Positions 55,134-64,000 of a stretch of DNA of 64,000 bases are shown piece by piece. The notes under the pieces were generated by a model, which saw only the letters and a program-made list of their open reading frames with translations, was not told where the DNA came from and ran no database searches. The translations under genes were made by a program, and so were the position numbers. Numbering within the stretch: position 1 is the stretch's first letter; every line of letters begins with the position of its first letter. The DNA comes from Ceratobasidium sp. AG-K (taxonomy: Eukaryota > Basidiomycota > Agaricomycetes > Cantharellales > Ceratobasidiaceae), in the NCBI GenBank assembly GCA_037039685.1, contig JAWNGF010000002.1:620001-684000 (forward strand), in the 5' to 3' direction.

Positions 55134-58100
55134 ATGGATGAACTAGAAATCATGTCAATATCAAATGAAAACCAATTATACCTTGATTTCACCGCTCATC
55201 CACTAGCTACGGCTCCTGATTCTAAGTCAGTTAACAGATCGAAAAGATTCTCTGGACAAGCACTCCTCGACTGCGGTGCAACCTCCTGTTTCATCAACCC
55301 TTCCCTAGCAAAAGAGGCAAACCTTCCCCTTTTTCAGCACAAAAAACCAAAGACTCTGCGAGTTATAGACGGACGGGAAGTCTCGTCTGGAAAAGTCACC
55401 CACTATACAAAATTTAGGCTTGTCATGGGAACACATTCCAGCGAAATAGAATGTCATGTCACAAACATTGGAAGACACCCTATTGTACTCGGGATGTCAT
55501 GGCTCAAAAAACATAACCCACAAATTAATTGGAAAAACAGGACAATTGCATACACAAGCAACTTCTGCTCAGAAAACTGCCTAGAAGTCCCGTCTACACT
55601 CCAAATTGCAGCTGAAACTACATTACCAGAGGAATACAAAGAGTTTGCAGATGTATTCGACGAATCCAGGTTAGAAGAACTCCCACCTCACAGGCCAACG
55701 GACATTACGCTCGATCTCCTACCAGAAGCTAAACTAAAGCACGGCCCTATCTACAAAACGTCCCCAGCTGAAGACAAGGAAATGAAGAAAGTACTAGAAA
55801 CCCTGATCCGAAGGGGACACATTCAGATTTCTAAGTCTCCTTTGGCTTCCCCGGTTCTGTTTGTCAAAAAACCACATCCAGAAGATCCAAACAACCCAGA
55901 ATTACGCTTTTGCGTTGACTACAGATATGTGAATTCGCTATGCAAATTCAACGCGAGTGGAATACCTCTATTGGACCAATGGTTAAGGGCCCTGGAAGGA
56001 TTTGTCATTGGCACCACTCTAGACTTGGCACAAGGATTCCATCAAACCCGAATAGCAGCAGGCCATGAATGGAAAACAGCATTCAAAACTCAATACGGCA
56101 TGTACGAATGGAAAGTCATGCCCTTCGGTCTCAAAAACGCCCCATCAAGCTTCCAGTCCCTAATGAACTCCATATTCAGGGACATTATGGGGGTTTTCGT
56201 ACTCGTATACATTGATGATATCTTTGTTTTTTCCAAACGAGTCGAAGATCATCCAGGACACGTGAAAGAGGTGCTAAGAAGACTAAGGGAACACAAGCTG
56301 ATCGCAAAATTGAAAAAATGCAAATTCCACCAGACCAAACTGGACTGGGTAGGATTGGTCATTTCCAATAAAGGAATCGAAACGGATCAGGAAAAGGTCA
56401 CGGCGGCTATGAACTGGAAAGCTCCCAAAAACGTCAAACAAGTTCAAGAATTCCTAGGATTCGTCAATTTCTATCGAAGATTCATTCAAGACTTTGCCGG
56501 CAAAGCCAGACCTCTGTACAACCTACTTAAGAAGGATCAAAAGTGGCAGTGGACAAGCAAAGAACAAGAGGCCATGAATGCGCTAAAAGAAGCTCTTAAA
56601 GTGGCACCTGTAATGATGCAGCCCGATCAGAATAAGGAATTTTTCCTCGAAACAGACGCGTCGGGATTTGCTACAGGAGCAGTTCTATCTCAGAAGGATG
56701 AAGAAGGGAAACTACACCCTGTAGCTTTTCTTTCTAAATCACTAAATCCGGCTGAGCGAAACTATGACATTTTTGACAAAGAACTATTGGCAATAATTAG
56801 AGCTTTCAAAGAATGGCGGCACCTACTTCAAGGCACAGAAAAAGCTGTTCAAGTAATAACAGATCACAAAAATTTGGAATACTTCTCATCATCCAAGCAA
56901 TTGAATCAACGCCAAATCCGCTGGATGAATTTCTTGGTAGACTTCAACTTCCAAATCTTGTACAGACCAGGAAGCCAAAACAAAAAAGCAGACATTCTCT
57001 CAAGGCGATACGACCTAGAACCTTTGGGGGGGGTAGAGAACCAAGTTCTCCTCAAACCAGACATTTTTATTTCGGCTATCACCCCTGACCAGGAAATTAA
57101 CGATCTAATCAGAGAAGCAATCCTTGAAGATCCCAGATTAGAGGAAGCCCACAATAAGCTGAGAAACGGAGAAAAAGTCAAAGATTGGGAATACAGAGAA
57201 GGACTCCTAATGTTCAAAGGAAAGATCTTTGTCCCTAAGGATGAAACTGTCAGAAACCTGATATTGGAATCGCGCCATGACAATATTTCAGCTGGACATC
57301 CGGGACAAGCAAGAACATTGGAATTAGTTTCCAGAACTTACTATTGGCCAACCATGAAGAAATTTGTCAACTCTTATGTGTCACACTGCGAAACATGCAT
57401 TCGAGTTAAACCATCGAACCAACTCCCCACAGGATTACTGCGTCCTCTACATATTCCTGAGAGACCTTGGGAAGAAATCTCCTATGACATGATTGTAGGG
57501 CTCCCAGAATCAGAAGGATATGACGCAATCTTAACAGTAGTAGATCGGTTCTCCAAGATGGCACACTATCTCCCTTGCAAATCAACGGCCACAGCAGTAG
57601 ACATAGCCAATATTTTTGTCGCAAACATTTGGAAACTTCACGGCACTCCAAAGGCAACAGTCTCGGATAGAGGATCCACTTTCAACTCAAAGTTCATTAG
57701 GCATCTATACAAACGGTTAGACGTAAAACCTACCTTCAGCACAGCGTACCATCCAAGGACAGACGGACAGTCAGAACGAGCAAACCAAGTGGTTGAAATC
57801 TTTATCAGGGCATTTGTCAACCATAGGCAAAACGACTGGGTGGCCCTGCTCCCTATGGCAGAATTTGCTTACAACAATGGAATCCAAGCATCCACTGGCA
57901 AAACCCCTTTCCAAATCTGCCAGGGTTTCAACCCTAGAATGAACATCGGGGAAGAATCAGACTATACTGTTCCTGAAGCTGATGCCCATGCGGAATTCCT
58001 GCTGAAAGGATACGACGAAGTCAAAGCCGCCCTCATCCTAGCAAATCAGTCCTACAAACACTACTTTGATAAAGGAGCCAAAGAACCAGAAGAGATAAAC

Positions 58101-58532
58101 CCTGGAGATAAAGTCTGGCTTAATCATCAAAACATATCCACAGACAGACCTTCAGTAAAACTCTCTCACAAAGTTTTAGGCCCTTACAAGGTACTGGAAA
58201 AAGTAGGGACTCACGCTTTTAGACTGGAGTTACCAAAATCGATGAAAGTTCATCCTGTCTTCCATGTCATGCTGCTCAAGAAATTCCACCCTGATCCCCA
58301 CGGCCGCGAACCTGCTCAACCACCCCCTATTGTCACACAAGATGGAGAAGAAGAATGGGAGGTTGAAGAGATCCTTAATTCCAAGAAAATCCGTCGCCAA
58401 CTCCACTATTATGTTAAGTGGAAAGGATACTCTCATGCAGACAACTCTTGGCAGTCAAAGGAAGATCTCAAGAACGCTCCTGAACTAGTTGATAAATTTC
58501 ACAAACTCCATCCCACTGCGCCAGGCCCTTAG
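55134..58532 (+). CDS. Gamma pol, 1132 aa from its first ATG
   Basis: Role: polyprotein for copying and integration. Protease active site reads LLDCGATSCFI (DCG rather than DSG/DTG). Reverse transcriptase has MPFGLKNAPSSFQSLM and YIDDIFVFSK; RNase H has FLETDASGFATGAVLSQ. Integrase has the HHCC finger (HPGQARTLELVSRTYYWP, CETCIR) and core words SDRGSTFNS and TAYHPRTDGQSERANQ. A canonical chromodomain closes it (EWEVEEILNSKK...YVKWKGYSHADNSWQ), the part that in chromoviruses directs insertion to marked chromatin. The frame is open upstream of the ATG to the frameshift site, so it is probably made as Gag-Pol. Confidence 0.93.
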   Translation: MDELEIMSISNENQLYLDFTAHPLATAPDSKSVNRSKRFSGQALLDCGATSCFINPSLAKEANLPLFQHKKPKTLRVIDGREVSSGKVTHYTKFRLVMGTHSSEIECHVTNIGRHPIVLGMSWLKKHNPQINWKNRTIAYTSNFCSENCLEVPSTLQIAAETTLPEEYKEFADVFDESRLEELPPHRPTDITLDLLPEAKLKHGPIYKTSPAEDKEMKKVLETLIRRGHIQISKSPLASPVLFVKKPHPEDPNNPELRFCVDYRYVNSLCKFNASGIPLLDQWLRALEGFVIGTTLDLAQGFHQTRIAAGHEWKTAFKTQYGMYEWKVMPFGLKNAPSSFQSLMNSIFRDIMGVFVLVYIDDIFVFSKRVEDHPGHVKEVLRRLREHKLIAKLKKCKFHQTKLDWVGLVISNKGIETDQEKVTAAMNWKAPKNVKQVQEFLGFVNFYRRFIQDFAGKARPLYNLLKKDQKWQWTSKEQEAMNALKEALKVAPVMMQPDQNKEFFLETDASGFATGAVLSQKDEEGKLHPVAFLSKSLNPAERNYDIFDKELLAIIRAFKEWRHLLQGTEKAVQVITDHKNLEYFSSSKQLNQRQIRWMNFLVDFNFQILYRPGSQNKKADILSRRYDLEPLGGVENQVLLKPDIFISAITPDQEINDLIREAILEDPRLEEAHNKLRNGEKVKDWEYREGLLMFKGKIFVPKDETVRNLILESRHDNISAGHPGQARTLELVSRTYYWPTMKKFVNSYVSHCETCIRVKPSNQLPTGLLRPLHIPERPWEEISYDMIVGLPESEGYDAILTVVDRFSKMAHYLPCKSTATAVDIANIFVANIWKLHGTPKATVSDRGSTFNSKFIRHLYKRLDVKPTFSTAYHPRTDGQSERANQVVEIFIRAFVNHRQNDWVALLPMAEFAYNNGIQASTGKTPFQICQGFNPRMNIGEESDYTVPEADAHAEFLLKGYDEVKAALILANQSYKHYFDKGAKEPEEINPGDKVWLNHQNISTDRPSVKLSHKVLGPYKVLEKVGTHAFRLELPKSMKVHPVFHVMLLKKFHPDPHGREPAQPPPIVTQDGEEEWEVEEILNSKKIRRQLHYYVKWKGYSHADNSWQSKEDLKNAPELVDKFHKLHPTAPGP

Positions 58533-58542
58533 GAGGGGGTAA

Positions 58543-58957
58543 TGTCATGAGCTGACTAAGCTCAGACATTTTATTCTGATTTTATATCTTTTTTTCCGAA
58601 CACTTTCCTTTTTTGGTACAATTGTCCTCTGGCGCTTAACTTGTGTCATGTGATGTATTTGTCTTTTCATTTGATATTGGTGATGCTTCCGGAACTTCCA
58701 GAATGTCGAGTCATGTCTCTTATCTCGCTTATCATCGGTTGTACTCGGCTTTCCCACACTGATAGATGATGACGTGGCACTGATCCCTCATGTATATAAA
58801 CCCAGAGGTCAAGCCAGTTAACGACAAGGCTTGACCTCTTCTCCACTAGGACTTGCCTAATTCAATCCCCTTACTTATCACTACTCCTTGGGTTCAAAGA
58901 CTTGTCTAAGTTGAACCCCTTAACCCTATATATACCTAATTGACCCAAGTCGGGACA
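58543..58957 (+). repeat. Gamma 3' LTR
   Basis: 415 bp, visually identical to the 5' copy, 3 nt after the polypurine tract. Confidence 0.92.
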
Positions 58958-59393
58958 ATCGGACTCGCCCATTGTCTCGCCCGCCTGTCTCTCTCTTCTT
59001 TGTTACGTTCCCGTTTCTGTTTGCCGCGTTGCCACCTTCTTGTGGTTATTCTGTTACATTGTGTAACGCGGCTGTGCTTTGTACGAGTCATGTCTGTTCA
59101 TACAGCATGACTCACTTGGACACTCCTGACTGGTTGACTGCTGTGACTCATGTGGCTGCGTTCTGTATGACTCGGCCGCCTCCTGTTTATATATAGAGGA
59201 CCAACAAGCCTGGTAACCCCAGCTTGTTTTGTCTCGTCAAAACATCCCCTCTGAGTGACACTTAGAACCACCCCTACCCTCAAGAGCCTACAGACGCTTA
59301 AGTGTGTTGCAGTTCAAGAGGTCACTAAGGTCTTAGTACTGTTCACTCTCCATCGCGGCTTGCCTCATAGCCACCAAGAAGAAGCTTACGACA
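58958..59393 (+). repeat. Alpha 3' LTR, remainder
   Basis: Begins with the second ATCGG copy and ends GCTTACGACA, followed by alpha's AGTGT duplication. It differs from alpha's 5' LTR at three positions by eye, all CpG transitions. Confidence 0.9.
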
Positions 59394-59550
59394 AGTGTTA
59401 TGTTTGATGAATTCGACCGTTGCTAGACCCGATCATGATCAGCCACAAGGTCGGGAAATGAAATTTGATCGCACTTACCAGTGTTCCCCGCTGATTGTTG
59501 GCGCCAGACTTTGATCTGGCACTAGGGTTAGGGTGATTGACCAACAGCAT

Positions 59551-60187
59551 AATGAATGCGCTATAATTAAGGAAAAAGTGCAAATGAGCATGTCAGAGCA
59601 TGTCAATCCACTAGATACCCCATACTACAGCTTTATACTCACTGAGAGAGAGATAATGTAATTGAAAATGGTGTTGTGGCGCGCAAGAGCTAGATAGATG
59701 CTATGCAGGTGGACAGTGGTTCAGTGTCAGCGAAAAAAATAGATATTCAGAACAAGAAGAGGATCTTACCCTGAGTTATTTAAGGTGCCCAAACGATCCG
59801 AGGAGGTTGTTTGGAGGTCGACTGGGGAAGGGGGTGGTCGGGAGCAAGGGGAATGTGTGCAGGGAGTTGGTCTGTATATATAGACACACCGGCGCTTAAG
59901 TGGCGACGTGCCACAGGAGGAAAATTTTCCGCACCTGTTCCTTGAATGCACCCCCTGCTACACCAATGGAAAGACAAAGAGTCCGCTGCGATGTTAACAA
60001 GCTGGTGACAGCCAAGACGTGAAACCGTCACCTCTAAGGAAATTGGTTAGGTTAGTTGGATTCTAATGGTCAAACTATGCTAATATAATTATAGGACAAG
60101 CTCAAGGTCGGTTGACTCGCACATTTACCAAATACACCCCCCGACTTTTTCACACAATCTTTTTATGGACAAGTGCAGCACCTCTTT
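59551..60187. other. Upstream region of the interrupted small gene
   Basis: On the minus strand this holds a TATA-like TATATATA near 59,875 and a probable 5'-UTR exon ending at a GTAAGA donor about 59,768, whose intron would end in TTAATTATAG before the start codon. Nothing else is supported. Confidence 0.4.
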
Positions 60188-60644
60188 TGTTGTGAGCTAG
60201 CTCACTCCATCGGACTCGCCCACCGTCTCGCCCGTCTGTTTCCCTCTTTGTGTTATGTTTCCCGTTTCTGTTCGCCGCGTTGCCACCTTCTTGTGGTTAT
60301 TCTGTTACATTGTGTAACGCGGCTGTGCTTTGTACGAGTCATGTCTGTTCATACAGCATGACTCACTTGGACACTCCTGACTGGCTGTTCTGTGTGACTC
60401 GTGTGGCTGCGCCTTGTATGACTTGGCCACGTTCTGAATATATATAGAGGACCAACAAGCCTGGTAACCCCAGCTTGTTTTGTCTCATCAAAACATCCCC
60501 TCTGAGTGACACTTAGAACCACCCCTACCCTCAAGAGCCTACAGACACTTAAGTGTGTTGCGGTTCAAGAGGTCACTTAGGTCTTAGTGCCGTCCACTCT
60601 CCATCACGGCTTGTCTCATAGCCCCCAAGAAGAAGCTTACGACA
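60188..60644 (+). repeat. Solo LTR of family 1
   Basis: A 457-bp LTR from TGTTGTGAGC to GCTTACGACA, flanked by TCTTT on both sides (60,183-60,187; 60,645-60,649). No internal sequence remains, so the element was lost by LTR-LTR recombination. Confidence 0.9.
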
Positions 60645-60649
60645 TCTTT

Positions 60650-60985
60650 GCACTCCCTATCCCGTCCAACACCACCATCAATCCCAACAATGACCCTCAG
60701 ACCCTTTTGCTCGCCTTGGTTTGGAGGCTCAAACTGAAGTCAGCACCTTGTACGACTACACAGTGGCTTCGTACAAAGGTCCACTCTCAAGTGGAGAAGT
60801 GATCAACACGTGCAACATCATGTGTGCAATCAGGCGAGTTCGGGATGGAACTAAATGGTGGATTATCGATCAAGCCCCGGTGCTGAATGAATCCAAGGTG
60901 CGTAAACCTTTGTCTTACTGCATTTGACTGAGCTATGTGATTGCTGGTTTACTAATAAAACACTTTCTAGTATTAGGAGCTATGT
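60650..60985 (+). pseudogene. Remnant of an unrecognised gene with a frameshift
   Basis: One frame reads HLFALPIPSNTTINPN...TLLLALV. After what looks like a 1-nt loss near 60,722, a second frame continues LEAQTEVSTLYDYTVASYK...INTCNIMCAIRRVRDG, KWWIIDQAPVLNESK, ending at a possible donor. The solo LTR cuts it on the left and the CCGGA repeat follows on the right. It has protein character (WWIIDQAP) but I cannot name it. Confidence 0.4.
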
Positions 60986-61029
60986 AATTACAACTAGGAA
61001 TGCGTATACCAATGATCTACACCCCGTAC

Positions 61030-61250
61030 TACCCCACCCCTCAAAACCCCCGGACAATCCGGGAGTGGCTGACCGACCACCAGTCACCCGTCCAAGGGTA
61101 ACGATCACATCCGGAAGTAAGTTCGGCAATCCGGAGGTCCGGATCTGGAATCCGGAAGTCCGCCAAAAGACATTGGCGGGACTTACCTCCGGATTTTTGG
61201 GCCATCCGGACCCGACCCCCGGACGATCCGGAAGTCTGGGGTCCACAGTG
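61030..61250 (-). repeat. CCGGA-rich interspersed repeat, copy 2
   Basis: On the minus strand it starts CACTGTGGACCCC, immediately after the P450 stop codon, and ends near TCCCGGATTGTCCGGGGG. Same start and end words as copy 1 at 32.95 kb. Confidence 0.5.
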
Positions 61251-63963
61251 CTAACACGACACGTCGATCACCGTCACCTTCAAGGGCAAGGATGCTTCCT
61301 GCTCAATGGTTCCATCCTTGCATCGGACATGTGGCTTGACCACGCCGTCCGCGTGCCAGCTAATTTCCGCGTCGCTCAGCTCGAACATAAATGATGATAC
61401 CAAGATGGATAGCACGAGCTCTGATTGATTGTTCGGTCAAGTGAGTAATCGCCCGTATGGCAAAGTGGAGTTTTACTCACTCATCTCAAGCTGCGAGAAC
61501 TTGAAGCCACTAGAGTGGAGACAAGTGAGTATTTATTGCGGGTGGAATAGGGGTTGGGCTCTTACAGGCAAGCGCGTGGTCCTCCTAGGAAAGTCATCCT
61601 AGAACAATATATGAGCTCATGGAACTATTTCCAGCCTATACACTTACGTCGACGAGTAAAGTCCAGGAATCTTTGCTTCTGTAACTCCGGATGGGAGCGG
61701 TTGAATCCAGCGAGAGGGTTTGAATTGATCGGCGTCATCTCCCCATGTTTGCCTTGGAGGAGTGTTTCAGCAATACGGTATGAGCACAACTCTGGGACCT
61801 ACTTGTCTCGATTGGTCGACCCAAGCGATAAATAAATATGCGTGCCTTTCTTGACGTGAATGTTCGAGATCATACTCTTCCCGTCCTTTGATTTGACGGG
61901 GTATTGGAGCGGCAGGTCCCAATCCTTTTGTGCTACGCGCTCTACCAGTTGGGCCGGTGAATGTAAACGAAGCGACTCGCGGCAGACGGCGTCGAGATAA
62001 TTCAATGAGTTGATCTGGTCATAGTCAAGGTCTTTGCCGTATAATCTATGGGCTTCTTGAACTTCCTTGCGTAGCTGCGTTTGAACCTCCGGATTTTGAG
62101 CCAGAAGATGCAACGTTCTTGCTAGACCTCCGCTGAAGTGAAGGGGATGTCAGCCACCATAGTTTAGCCGATGTAAGAGTCGGTACCTTGTAGTGTCATG
62201 TCCAGCAAATACAAGGCCACTATGGGAGATTATCAGCGAATGACTATGATACGCCTTTGCTCAGCAAGTACTCACGCGACCTGGGATATGATTTCTTCCT
62301 CAGTCATTTGTTCCTTGGGTGCCACTACTTGGTTCTGCTTCACTGCGCGACGCAGACGATGTGTTGAGGATGGTGGAAATCAAATGAGAGGAGAGCTTGG
62401 CCCACTTACACAAAGCTGACATGATGTCGTTGCCGGCTGCAATTTCAGACTCAAGGGTACCCTTTTCGAGCGCTTCCTTTTTTCGGCGGTAGATATCGGC
62501 AGCCTATTGATATATAAAGATGTGGATCAAGGTCTCCAAGCATGTCTATGTAGAACAACATACCGTTCCATCCATAATGTCGGTCACTTTTTTCATTGCT
62601 TGCACGGGGCCGATTGGCAGATATTCGACCATCAAACGGCGGAAGTACGCCGGCCCCGCCTTCATTAGATACGGTAGGAATGGTCTAAAATACCACATAC
62701 TGCCTATAAGGGGGCTTTGACGAACTATGTGAGAGGATTTTCCTCTCCGGGGACTCGCGCATACAGGGTACTCACAACAATTGGCGCGACGCATCAAGAT
62801 ACTCGGGTTCCTTTTCCTCCATCACTCCAAACGAGTAACCCATTCCTACCCGGACAAAGCTCTACTCAGTATGTGTAATGTGCATATAATATTGTATGAT
62901 CGCCTAGCAATATAACTCCTACCTGCTTGACCAATTATTTCTAGAGCGACGTTGCTCATCCACGTGAAAACATCGACCACATCCGTGTTGCCCCCGTTGG
63001 CTCGTGCCTTGGACGCAATGATGTCTTCGAGCTACATAAAAACCTATCAGGACCCACACACTCAACCCACTGCTAGCAATTCTTACATGATAGGCAACAG
63101 TGGTGATCGTTGGGGTCTAAAAACGTCCAGTCAGCAAAGGAGGGCAGACTATAATCAATCTGAAGGTTACCACTAGATGAAAGGTTATCAGAATGTGCCA
63201 AAGGAGTCTAGTCTAGTGGATAACTTACAAAGGCGCATGTGACTGGCGGTAAATACCGGGTTAAGTATCTGTTTAGTGGGGTGAGAATCAGTATACTATC
63301 GAAATATTAAGGCTCACACCTTGCGCTGTAGCTTGTGCTTGTAGCCTACAGAAGGTTAGCAGCAGGAAACACCTGCGCGGGATCGCAGCACTAACCATTG
63401 GTTACGAGTATGTTAGGGCCCATAGTTAGCTTAATCCACCTGTCAGTCAGAGCGGGGGCTGGTTAGTGGTTGATACCCTTGGAACTCGTGTATACGTACG
63501 AGAGAAATGCCTCGGGTTCTCTGAAGTCATCATACGCTTTAAGGACTATTTCGGTCATAGCACGTGGATCAGAAATCCAGAGTCGGTCTTCCTAATGTAG
63601 ACCCGTTTTAATCGAGCGTCCCAGAACATTCGGTAGAAGGAGTGCCTACCCCGAGCGTTCCTTTGACTCTGCACACCGCCCCATAATTGGTGAGAAGTTG
63701 ATCATGGATATCAAGACTCGTTGCGAACTCGAAAATCAGTGACTCGTGCCCTTAGGTACTAAGTTAGCTCCTCGTGGAAGATGGACGCGTGGCCATCGAT
63801 GCTCACCCCAAAGAAACGATTTGGATGCCGGCCCATCAAGCAAACGGAACTGAGTGGCTCTCTTTAAGGCTTTGGCGACTGCAAAAGCCCCAAAGGTTGC
63901 TAGTAAGCCTACCCCGGCGTAAGCTGGATAGTCTTTGAATGCCTGTAGGGTAGCCAAAATCAA
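61251..63963 (-). CDS. Cytochrome P450 monooxygenase
   Basis: Role: heme-dependent oxidation of a small molecule at the ER membrane, needing a P450 reductase. Starts MILATLQAFKDYPAYAG with a membrane anchor (GVGLLATFGAFAVAKAL). Many short exons follow: ESLIFEFATSLDIHDQLL, YGAVCRVKGTLG, LWISDPRAMTEIVLKAYD and PLIGSMWYFRPFLPYLM. The I-helix reads SGLVFAGHDTTS (oxygen-binding AGxDT), the K-helix CRESLRLH (ExxR), and DQFKPSRWIQP leads to the heme loop MTFLGGPRACLG with the axial cysteine. The last exon ends with MFELSDAEISWHADGVV and VTVIDVSC. The stop lies exactly at the border of a repeat, so the final residues may have been changed by that insertion. Substrate unknown. Confidence 0.88.
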
Positions 63964-64000
63964 GCTTCCGTCGTCCGAGCGAACAGAAAAATTAAGTAGA

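Larger units (their letters stand above)
52013..58957 (+). mobile_element. Retrotransposon gamma (family 2, Ty3/gypsy chromovirus), apparently intact
   Basis: ATCGG duplications flank it (52,008-52,012; 58,958-58,962). Its 415-bp LTRs appear identical. It contains a long leader, gag, pol with chromodomain, primer site and polypurine tract, with no defect seen. It is unrelated at DNA level to family 1. Total 6,945 bp. Confidence 0.92.
33953..59393 (+). mobile_element. Retrotransposon alpha (family 1, Ty3/gypsy chromovirus-like), oldest, split by beta and gamma
   Basis: It is bounded by AGTGT duplications at 33,948-33,952 and 59,394-59,398. The LTRs start TGTCGTGAGC and end GCTTACGACA, 457 bp each after removing later insertions. 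Gag, pol and ORF3 lie at 45,699-51,945. With beta, gamma and their duplications removed it measures 7,228 bp. It carries two nonsense codons, a changed reverse-transcriptase active site and a mutated frameshift heptamer, so it is inactive. Confidence 0.92.
33658..59550 (-). pseudogene. Small host gene (about 90 aa) interrupted in an intron by the retrotransposon nest
   Basis: The minus-strand exon 59,479-59,550 (MLLVNHPNPSARSKSGANN... ending RGTL) stops at a perfect GTAAGT donor in phase 0. On the other side of the nest, the exon 33,734-33,909 (ALQAIANKATKVSALLNN...GKEEIIELVVKQT) starts after AAAAG in the same phase. A third exon at 33,658-33,682 completes TREQVVH and a stop. The sum is exactly 91 codons. 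A TATA-like TATATATA near 59,875 and a 5'-UTR exon ending about 59,768 fit upstream. Removing alpha and one AGTGT copy leaves a normal intron of about 120 nt. The protein is basic and not recognised. It may be dead, or transcribed with a 25-kb intron. Confidence 0.5.

Noticed and set aside
33953..60644. Many repeated about 460-bp blocks as a possible tandem or CRISPR-like array
   Set aside because: All are LTRs with TG...CA ends and 5-bp target duplications; spacing is set by element bodies.

Overview
The window is nuclear DNA of a filamentous basidiomycete. Short introns with GT...AG borders interrupt almost every host gene. The gene content (DUF6534 seven-helix proteins, a Git3-like GPCR, a NACHT-WD40 protein, retaining trehalose phosphorylase, GMC oxidoreductase) points to Agaricomycetes. 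Rhizoctonia/Ceratobasidiaceae is my best guess, made from family resemblance only.

Layout. 1-1.8 kb: one end of a hAT DNA transposon with a spliced transposase. 1.9-6.6 kb: a six-exon NACHT protein with 14 WD40 repeats. 8.9-9.8 kb: a membrane protein of unknown role. 10.7-12.6 kb: an amino acid permease. 12.9-17.6 kb: Ku70 and a clamp-loader subunit (human RFC3/yeast Rfc5) in tandem. 17.7-21.8 kb: an HD-domain phosphohydrolase and a GMC oxidoreductase on the minus strand. 22.9-24.9 kb: a DUF6534 protein. 26.6 kb: a possible 51-aa gene. 27.8-29.2 kb: a GPCR. 29.9-32.6 kb: trehalose phosphorylase. 61.3-64.0 kb: a cytochrome P450 on the minus strand.

The interval 33,953-59,393 is a nest of four chromodomain Ty3/gypsy retrotransposons, which I resolved by LTR borders and 5-bp target duplications. 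Element alpha (plus strand, TSD AGTGT) landed first. Beta (minus, TSD TGTCT) then entered alpha's 5' LTR, delta (minus, TSD TGTGA) entered beta's pol, and gamma (plus, TSD ATCGG) entered alpha's 3' LTR. With later insertions removed, alpha is 7,228 bp and beta 7,229 bp, which supports the borders. A related solo LTR (TSD TCTTT) lies at 60.2 kb. Joining the two flanks of the nest rebuilds a small host gene, so the nest sits in an intron.

The two retrotransposon families (alpha/beta/delta, and gamma) share features not visible from ORFs alone: a 12-nt primer-binding site complementary to the predicted 5' end of their own RNA (Tf1-type self-priming), and a GGGAAAA slippery heptamer plus stem just before the gag stop in the frame needed for a -1 shift into pol. 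Gamma also has a predicted leader of about 1.45 kb without a single ATG, yet carrying a 204-codon coiled-coil reading frame. Family 1 carries a Trp-rich third ORF between pol and the 3' LTR.
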